Assembly (NCBI GenBank): GCA_951812925.1
Contig: OX638370.1
Coordinates: 37,513,948 to 37,577,947 of the forward strand
Direction: 5' to 3'
Source of the DNA: Calliopum simillimum
Lineage: Eukaryota > Arthropoda > Insecta > Diptera > Lauxaniidae
DNA: 64,000 bases
Shown here piece after piece: positions 61,501 to 64,000 of the stretch. Position numbers and translations under genes: made by a program. Position 1 is the stretch's first letter, and every line of letters starts with the position of its first letter. The notes under the pieces are model-generated. The model was not told the origin of the DNA and ran no database searches. It was given only the letters and a program-made list of their open reading frames with translations.

Positions 61501-63685
61501 GGAGCATAGGGCCAAAGGAGCATAGGGCCAAGGTATGCATCGTGACTCATTGATATTATAATATTTTTGCAAAATCTATGCTAAAATAAAACTATGCTAA
61601 CGGTTAAATATAGCATTCTTGAAAGTTCTTCTGGATGTCGGCAAAAGCGTCTGATGAGGTTACCTACCCGAAACGCGTAACGCAAACCAGCCTTTCAATA
61701 AATTTTTTGGTTTTCTTATATGCATTTTGCATTTGTTTTACATAAACACATTGAACAGTAAGCTCAAACCAACAATGTCATCTGAAAAGTTTTATATTTG
61801 GGCATGTGTCATTTAAAAATTTTTTCATGACTAATTTTAACGCAGTTTTGAATCTTTCGAAAAAAGCTGTAAACTGTTAAGTGTAATTTGTTTTAAATTT
61901 TCAAGCACCTTTTTATTTTATTTTTTTCTAAGCATATGTAATCCATGCACAGTTTTGAAACATAAGTGACATATTTAAGGAGAATTCGGATTCTTTATGT
62001 GAAACTATATTTTTTTTTTCGAGTAAAATGTTGTGGGAATAATTAAAAAATACCCATCATGCAAGCGTAATTGTTGTCAAACTTACAATTATATGCGTCA
62101 CTTGCGTTTCAGTTATGGTTGCATGTACTTACATAAATTAATTTTTTTACTTAGTTAATAAAAATTTATAAGATGGCTGTTTTTAAAATATTTATTTTTT
62201 ATTTTTCATTTTTTGCAATTTCCCCCTTAACCAGGCGGTACCAATTTTAAAGTCAACGATTGAGAAATCAAAATACTCACCGGATGATATCGAGGTTTAT
62301 AAAGTTTTCAATGTGAAAACATTACTTTTTGTTTAATGTATAACACGCTCCTATGGTACTACATGGTGCTGGGAAAGTTTTCCGCCACATTTACCCATTT
62401 TTTTAAGCATTTTGGTTTTAATTGTTTTTGCATAAGAAAACACAAAAAATAATAATTTATAATTGCAATTGATAGTCAGTGTTGCCAGAAAGCTTAAAAG
62501 TTAATATTTTCACTGTGAAAAAGAAAAAGGTCTTAAATAGTCGGTGAAAACGGTTCAATTTCGCTATGAAAAGTAATCGAAATTGAACAGATTACGGAAC
62601 AGCCCGTTTTGCCCTAATCATAAAAAATTTATTTTTATTATTATTACTTTGCTTTGTTTTAAAAGTTCTTTCAATTCTATCATTTAAATCATTTGCGTAA
62701 TGTAAAAAAAGGGCTAGGGGTTAAAAATAACGGTAGCTAAACTGGCAACACTGTTGATAGTTGAGAAAAAATACACCTTTTGGAAACTCCTACTACTTAT
62801 AATTATCCTCTTTTCCATTTTACATCTACTTATTTATTTATGTATTTGCACTAAATTTTGGTTGCTTTCGATCGATGTTTTTTTTTTGTTGTTAAATATT
62901 TGGGAAAAGTAGAAGAAAATAATAAATTAATATACTCACACACACAAAATGCTTTTTTTGTTTTACTTTAGGCCAAGGTCATTACTACGGATGAAACGTC
63001 ACTAACGTATCGCACAATCGAACCGCCACGTGAGGTTCATGTGCAAATGTTGCAGGCCAACATTGATACGCTGGAGAAAATGTTCAACTATGTGACTCGC
63101 ATCCATTCGACCAAACGCTGTCTGGGTACACGTCAGATATTGAGTGAAGAGGATGAAGTACAACCGAATGGGCGTATTTTCAAAAAGTACAATATGGGCG
63201 AATATAAATGGAAGAACTTTATAGAAGCCGAACGTACGGCCGCCTCATTTGGACGTGGCCTGCGTGAATGTGGTCAACAGCCACGTGAGAATATTGTCAT
63301 TTTTGCGGAAACACGTGCGGAATGGATGATGGCAGCACATGGTTGTTTTAAACAATCAATGCAAATTGTTACCGTATATGCAACACTGGGCGATGAAGGT
63401 GTGGCACATTGTAAGTAAATTTTGGCTTTTTGTAAAAAAAATTAAAATTTCACATGCAAATTTTATATTTCTTTTTAGGTATCTCTGAGACCGAAGTAAC
63501 CACCGTCATTACTTCACATGACTTGTTGCCTAAGTTTAAGCTATTGCTGGCTAGTTGTCCAAATGTTACAACAATTATTTATATGGAAGATCAATTGCAT
63601 AAAACCGATACTAGTGGGTTCAAGGAAGGTGTCAAAATTATTCCATTTTCACAAGTGGTGCGCATGGGCTGTAATAGCAAATTTG
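42294..63685 (+). CDS. Acsl: Long-chain acyl-CoA synthetase (ACSL3/4 type), 5' part of gene, runs off the right edge
   Basis: ACSL enzymes join a long-chain fatty acid to CoA using ATP through an acyl-AMP intermediate, feeding membrane lipid synthesis, lipid storage and beta-oxidation. They sit on ER, lipid droplets or outer mitochondrial membrane. Coding segments are 42294-42316, 52473-52608, 62972-63410 and 63479-63685. All joins use GT/AG introns and stay in frame (Q8 and C200 are split codons). About 268 residues are visible. Residues 17-39 form a hydrophobic N-terminal anchor followed by a basic RPWKRR stretch. Exon 3 has the family blocks LGTR.ILSEEDE.QPNG, FAETRAEWM and YATLGDEGVAH. 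Exon 4 has ISETEVTTVITSHDLL. The ATP-binding P-loop and the rest of the ~700-residue enzyme lie outside the window. Two introns of about 10 kb are full of transposons. Identity as Acsl is firm; the exact isoform set is not visible. Confidence 0.96.
42692..42750. repeat. Subterminal hairpin at the left end of element C
   Basis: CACAGTCCCAAAG at the tip pairs with CTTTGGGACACACTGT about 30 bp further in. The right end has the same arrangement in mirror image (44333-44393), so each terminus can fold on itself as well as pair with the other. Confidence 0.6.
42692..44393. mobile_element. Transib-type palindromic element C made of mirrored ~130-bp modules
   Basis: The ends are CACAGTCCCAAAGTGTG (left) and CACACTTTGGGACCACTGTG (right), flanked by TGTCG at 42687-42691 and 44394-44398. 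The 1702-bp element is one large inverted repeat centred near 43545. Each arm has four to five tandem modules carrying TTCGGCTTCGTCCGGG and AATAACTCGAGAAACATTG. A module variant, GGCTACGTCC, occupies mirrored positions at 43128 and 43943. The Acsl start-codon exon ends 370 bp to its left. Confidence 0.8.
44720..45075. repeat. GACCAA hexamer-rich stretch
   Basis: Runs of CAAGACCAAGACC and complement GTCTTGGTCTTG are spread over ~350 bp, with a unique piece at 44885-44995. ORFs here are repeat artefacts. Confidence 0.8.
45284..45306. repeat. poly(A) tract followed by TCACGCGTG
   Basis: A long A run directly followed by TCACGCGTG, the same junction as at 23862-23883. Confidence 0.7.
46373..46433. 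repeat. 30-bp perfect tandem duplication
   Basis: GTTAGAATTTAACATTATTA and the following ten bases occur twice in a row. Confidence 0.9.
46670..47180. repeat. Foldback repeat family, copy 2 (loop orientation 1)
   Basis: The arms 46670-46845 and ~47040-47180 are inverted and contain the complements of GAAAACCGAAAATTTT and GTTGGGAATAGTTCT. The middle holds AGAACTCTTCGAACACTATC and a poly(A) tract. ORFs across the arms (minus strand) are not protein-like. Confidence 0.72.
47181..48921. other. Acsl intron: nothing recognised
   Basis: Short ORFs only. A lone GACTGTGCGAC at 47970 looks like a Transib-type end but has no partner. Confidence 0.45.
48930..49613. mobile_element. hAT-type foldback element, 684 bp, with 8-bp target duplication
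   Basis: The arms (48930-49255 and 49320-49613) are near-perfect inverted copies ending TAGGGTGTCTCTTATTTGGG. The 8-bp duplication CTGACCAT lies at 48922-48929 and 49614-49621. Both fit hAT. The left arm alone has a tandem 32-bp duplication (48991-49054). The arms contain mirror-image ORFs starting MTLVSCSATRKQLDTHLMAK that run out through the element end. No known protein was recognised. Confidence 0.85.
49678..49930. repeat. Palindromic unit (ends CAGACTGT) and partial tandem copy
   Basis: A ~125-bp palindrome with GTTTACTCC at its ends and GTTTTTGCAAGTTTTTACCC as arms is flanked by TA-like sites. A second copy without the outer ends follows at 49825-49925. Both hold ACGAGAGCTTTTCGGGT. The matching ORFs on both strands come from the palindrome. 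Confidence 0.7.
50090..50680. repeat. Dispersed 'TAACCCTCTACAT' repeat, copies 2-4 in tandem
   Basis: Three diverged units with TAACCCTCTACATCCC, TAAACCCATTGTAGTCC and TAACCCATTATATCCTG, each after AATATTTTTGTAGAA or similar. A related piece lies at 20115-20190. Confidence 0.65.
50772..51366 (-). repeat. Dispersed 'GTGCCACGCCC' repeat, copy 9, minus strand, in Acsl intron
   Basis: The 5' end (CCAAAGGTTACAGCCTTACT in this orientation) is at the right, with two or three modules in the middle. The left side stops in the block ATTTGGTACACTGCTTCC, so the terminal hairpin is lost. Confidence 0.72.
51425..51680. repeat. Dispersed 'GGTGCCACGCCCCTAAATGG' modules, two units
   Basis: GGTGCCACGCCCCTAAATGG at 51432 and 51584 (152-bp spacing) with GATTTCTTTGAAATTTGG in between. 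A third type of GTGCCACGCCC module; a single piece with TAGGGGCGTGGCATCGCCC is at 2572. Confidence 0.7.
51681..52472. other. Acsl intron: repeat scrap, then unique DNA
   Basis: AACATTACTTTTGCCTCACC near 51745 belongs to the CAAAAGTAATGTCAT family. The rest is plain intron. Confidence 0.5.
52473..52608 (+). CDS. Acsl: Acsl coding exon 2: membrane anchor
   Basis: The exon is bounded by TTTTTTTTTCAG on the left and GTGAGT on the right. It completes Q8 and encodes residues 9-53, from MESFWVQSAIGA to RQESRSVK. The central ~22 residues are hydrophobic and end in VYLVLQRPWKRR, a membrane segment followed by positive charge. This fits the N-terminal anchor of insect and vertebrate ACSLs. It ends in phase 0. 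Confidence 0.93.
52609..53185. other. Acsl intron: unique DNA and probable mariner left flank
   Basis: GGGCACTACTTATATTTCGGG near 53008 may be the old mariner terminus; not certain. Confidence 0.4.
53186..53455 (+). pseudogene. Mariner transposase, N-terminal DNA-binding part
   Basis: From ATG at 53186 the frame reads MEISRKGFRWIIFHNF, stop, RGLCQ, stop, then ECVDELSSLYGVKSPSKTTA, YGWYSEFKRGRSSVADKFRE and GCPKSVVVPQNIDTLHELI. This is the helix-turn-helix domain of mariner transposases (HTH_48 type). There are two in-frame stops (TGA, TAA). It ends at ~53455, where unrelated LINE sequence begins. The catalytic domain is absent. Confidence 0.85.
53456..53653 (+). pseudogene. LINE reverse-transcriptase fragment (FADD box)
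   Basis: The frame encodes FLSSTSNPIHSFADDSS, matching motif C ((Y/F)ADD) of reverse transcriptases, with the LSSTSNPI.SFADDSS context common in fly LINEs. It is ~65 codons and ends in a stop. It is in the same frame as the mariner fragment before it, giving a continuous 85-codon fusion ORF from 53396. I think the fusion is accidental. Confidence 0.6.
53889..55136 (-). pseudogene. Mariner-like transposase, full-length but broken
   Basis: It starts MNRLTPEQRLLIE, is interrupted at once by a nested element, then resumes with ETYYQNQSSVSECYRVLQHH. Later blocks are NREHSIRRRSQTLGIL, LGLKAYKIQNVQELKP, IVFSDEAHFWLKGYVNKQNC (first catalytic D), VWCGLWAGGTIGPYFF, DLWFQQDGATCHTA (second D), PLDYFLWGYV (third acidic site) and RASRGQHLKEIIFKY-stop. 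There are at least three frameshifts, near 54600, 54250 and 54120. All three catalytic positions are still readable, so decay is moderate. Confidence 0.88.
54844..55100. mobile_element. 257-bp MITE nested in the mariner transposase
   Basis: The inverted ends start GAGGAGTGGCCGTACCAA, flanked on both sides by AATT (54840-54843, 55101-55104). Removing it restores the reading LLIVETYYQ. Inside is GGCAAAAGTA(A/G)TGTCATA, which also occurs at 51745, 59265 and 59610, so it belongs to a wider family. Confidence 0.82.
55243..56235. other. Acsl intron: T-rich tract then AT-rich DNA
   Basis: No gene. Low complexity to 55590, then nothing recognised. Confidence 0.5.
55335..55590. repeat. T-rich low-complexity tract (TTTTA)n
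   Basis: About 250 bp almost only of T with scattered A. The Phe-rich ORF across it is an artefact. Confidence 0.9.
56236..56580 (-). pseudogene. Mariner transposase C-terminal fragment, heavily decayed
   Basis: The minus strand reads ELDVVWFQRNGTK, two stops, TSRAMIDLLRS, then after a frameshift GTIKIRCYADNQAM, and after another ASRSSNLNEIIV-stop. In working mariners the first block is WFQQDGATCH, so the second catalytic aspartate is changed to asparagine. It is a different subfamily from the element at 53.8 kb (GTIK.RCYADN instead of GYVKS.VYTDKP). Confidence 0.78.
56581..57306. other. Acsl intron: worn inverted repeat and a repeat scrap
   Basis: AAGTACCAGTCTTTCCCCTCAAAACCCAAT (in part) near 56750 is mirrored at 56920-56955. 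ACGTCAACGGACACGCCTAC at 57090 is a scrap of the dispersed repeat. Confidence 0.45.
57315..57878. mobile_element. Small non-autonomous hAT element with 8-bp target duplication
   Basis: The ends are CAAGGGTGTCAGCGT and its complement, with GTGAGCCAA and CACTGAGCCAA also matching further in. The 8-bp duplication ATCTAAAC lies at 57307-57314 and 57879-57886. A second inverted pair (around GCGTTGATGCGC, 57550 and 57655) sits in the middle. No transposase. Confidence 0.88.
58250..58545. repeat. Two 'TTCGGCTTCGTCCGGG' modules outside element C
   Basis: CTCGAGAACCATTCGTCCGG, GCATGATTT and CCTTCGGCTTCGTCCGGG occur in the same order as in element C's modules, preceded by CTCTCTGTCTGTGT. About 115-bp period, second unit worn. 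Confidence 0.7.
58776..58956. repeat. Inverted-repeat MITE-like element
   Basis: The arms start AAATTCTGTGGCAG on the left and its complement on the right, with GCTTAAGTCGAC and AATAGGTTTGA shared within ~60-bp arms. No clear target duplication. Confidence 0.7.
59050..59730. repeat. 364-bp direct duplication, diverged
   Basis: Two copies share GTTCATTCAATTCTATGAAT (59111 and 59475), TTTAGTTCGGCGCATTTT, CAAAAGTAAT(G/A)TCAT and ACTTGATAGCGTGGAATTGAT at constant spacing. The first is preceded by TAGGGTGGGCCAAATTG. No coding potential. Confidence 0.8.
59731..61189. other. Acsl intron: AT-rich, possible microexon only
   Basis: Nothing coding that I can support apart from the tentative 6-nt microexon. 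Confidence 0.5.
60518..60523 (+). other. Possible 6-nt microexon in Acsl intron
   Basis: TATTTTCCAG, then GACACG, then GTGAGT: an acceptor and a strong donor only six bases apart. Because the surrounding intron is phase 0, inclusion would add two residues (DT) in frame between K53 and A54. Chance pairing of such signals in a 10-kb intron is quite possible. Confidence 0.15.
61190..61784. mobile_element. Palindromic element hit in its centre by a LINE fragment
   Basis: The arms start CAGATGACATTGTTGGTTTGA and share TTCAATGTGTTTATGTAAAA and GCGTTACGCGTTTCGGG. The centre is the palindromic ATGCAT, exactly where the 78-bp LINE fragment entered. Arms are diverged; no target duplication seen. Confidence 0.75.
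61454..61531 (-). mobile_element. 78-bp 3' fragment of the RTE-like LINE with a 12-bp target duplication
   Basis: The fragment matches the 3' end of the LINE at 29353, with a TATG/CATA tetranucleotide tail on its left. It is flanked by GGTATGCATCGT at 61442-61453 and 61532-61543, a perfect 12-bp target duplication. At its 5' end a 16-bp piece containing GGAGCATAGGGCCAA is present twice, a small duplication made at the truncated 5' junction. Confidence 0.85.
61785..62971. other. Acsl intron end, nothing recognised
   Basis: Unique AT-rich sequence, polypyrimidine tract before the acceptor at 62970. Confidence 0.5.
62972..63410 (+). CDS. Acsl: Acsl coding exon 3: start of the AMP-binding domain
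   Basis: The acceptor is TTTTACTTTAG and the donor GTAAGT. The exon encodes residues 54-199 plus one base of C200. Visible family blocks are YRTIEPP, LGTRQILSEEDEVQPNG, YNMGEYKWKNF, FAETRAEWMMAAHGCFKQ and YATLGDEGVAH, typical of the N-terminal lobe of ACSL3/4-class synthetases. Codon use is far more GC-rich than the flanking intron. Reading on past 63410 gives a stop within two codons, so the splice is needed. Confidence 0.96.
63479..63685 (+). CDS. Acsl: Acsl coding exon 4
   Basis: A short intron of 68 bp (63411-63478) ends in TTCTTTTTAG. The exon finishes C200 and encodes residues 201-268 plus one base, from ISETEVTTVITSH to RMGCNSKF. The donor GTAAGT lies at 63686. The next exon, expected to hold the ATP-binding loop, is beyond the window; nothing after 63686 looks like it. 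Confidence 0.93.
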
Positions 63686-64000
63686 GTAAGTCAAATATGC
63701 TTATTAGGGGCATACACAATGAAGTACGCTGTCTTGTTTTATCTGTGTAAAAATCCTGGATCTAACAAATATTTAAGTGTACTGTATTTTCCAGAAAAAA
63801 AACAAATACTTCAGGTCAGTGTAAAACGTGCGAGAAGAAAAACTACAGTAAAATTTATGATATGGCAATACTACCAAGTTGCAACGCTTTGGTAAGCCGG
63901 GATGGTATTAGTTTTCATACATTTTCGCGAAATTGAGAGCGCAAACAAAAAAGAGGCACAAGGAGAGAGAGAAAAACTACTTTTGTCATTAAAGTAGCAT

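Noticed and set aside
63795..63895. Possible further Acsl exon after 63685
   Set aside because: Translation lacks the expected ATP-binding block and the region reads as intron.

Overview
This window is insect nuclear DNA, most likely from a higher fly (Brachycera; a tephritid fruit fly is my best guess, not proven). It is very AT-rich, has introns with GT/AG borders and introns of about 10 kb, and is packed with Tc1/mariner, hAT, Transib-type and non-LTR elements. I see no bacterial operons, no CRISPR array and no rRNA.

The only cellular gene I can name is Acsl, a long-chain acyl-CoA synthetase of the ACSL3/4 type. It runs left to right and leaves the right edge. Its ATG lies in an exon at 42112-42316. 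Further coding exons are 52473-52608, 62972-63410 and 63479-63685. The exons join in phase at GT/AG borders and give the first ~268 residues: a short N-terminus, a hydrophobic anchor and the start of the AMP-binding domain. Everything left of 42112 is upstream or 5' intronic DNA; two weak promoter-like spots are noted.

Layout: 0.5-9.8 kb holds copies of a dispersed repeat (hairpin 3' end, ~120-bp internal modules) and a decayed LINE (5.15-6.8 kb). At 11.7-14.5 kb a 21-bp minisatellite is split by a 1.39-kb near-perfect hairpin element. At 16.0-19.9 kb a Tc1-like foldback element, whose inverted repeats have grown to include half the transposase, carries a nested dispersed repeat. At 22-24 kb there are diverged tandem repeats and tRNA-like modules. 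At 29.3-30.6 kb lies a second, RTE-like LINE. At 31.7-32.1 kb is a CTAAA-type satellite. At 34.66-36.17 kb is a decayed hAT with an exact 8-bp target duplication.

The most striking part is 37.8-44.4 kb: four elements with CAC...GTG termini and 5-bp GC-rich target duplications (CGGCG, CGTCG, CGTCG, TGTCG), the signature of Transib, the superfamily related to RAG1. Two share one target duplication, so their CACAGTG heptamers face each other across 5 bp. The Acsl start-codon exon lies in the ~1-kb gap between the third and fourth. Right of this, inside the two long Acsl introns, are a hAT-type foldback (48.9-49.6 kb), mariner remnants (53.2-56.6 kb), a small hAT element (57.3-57.9 kb), a 364-bp direct duplication (59.1-59.7 kb) and a palindrome hit at its centre by a 78-bp LINE fragment (61.2-61.8 kb).

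All element calls come from reading termini, target duplications and conserved residues by eye; none was checked against a repeat library.
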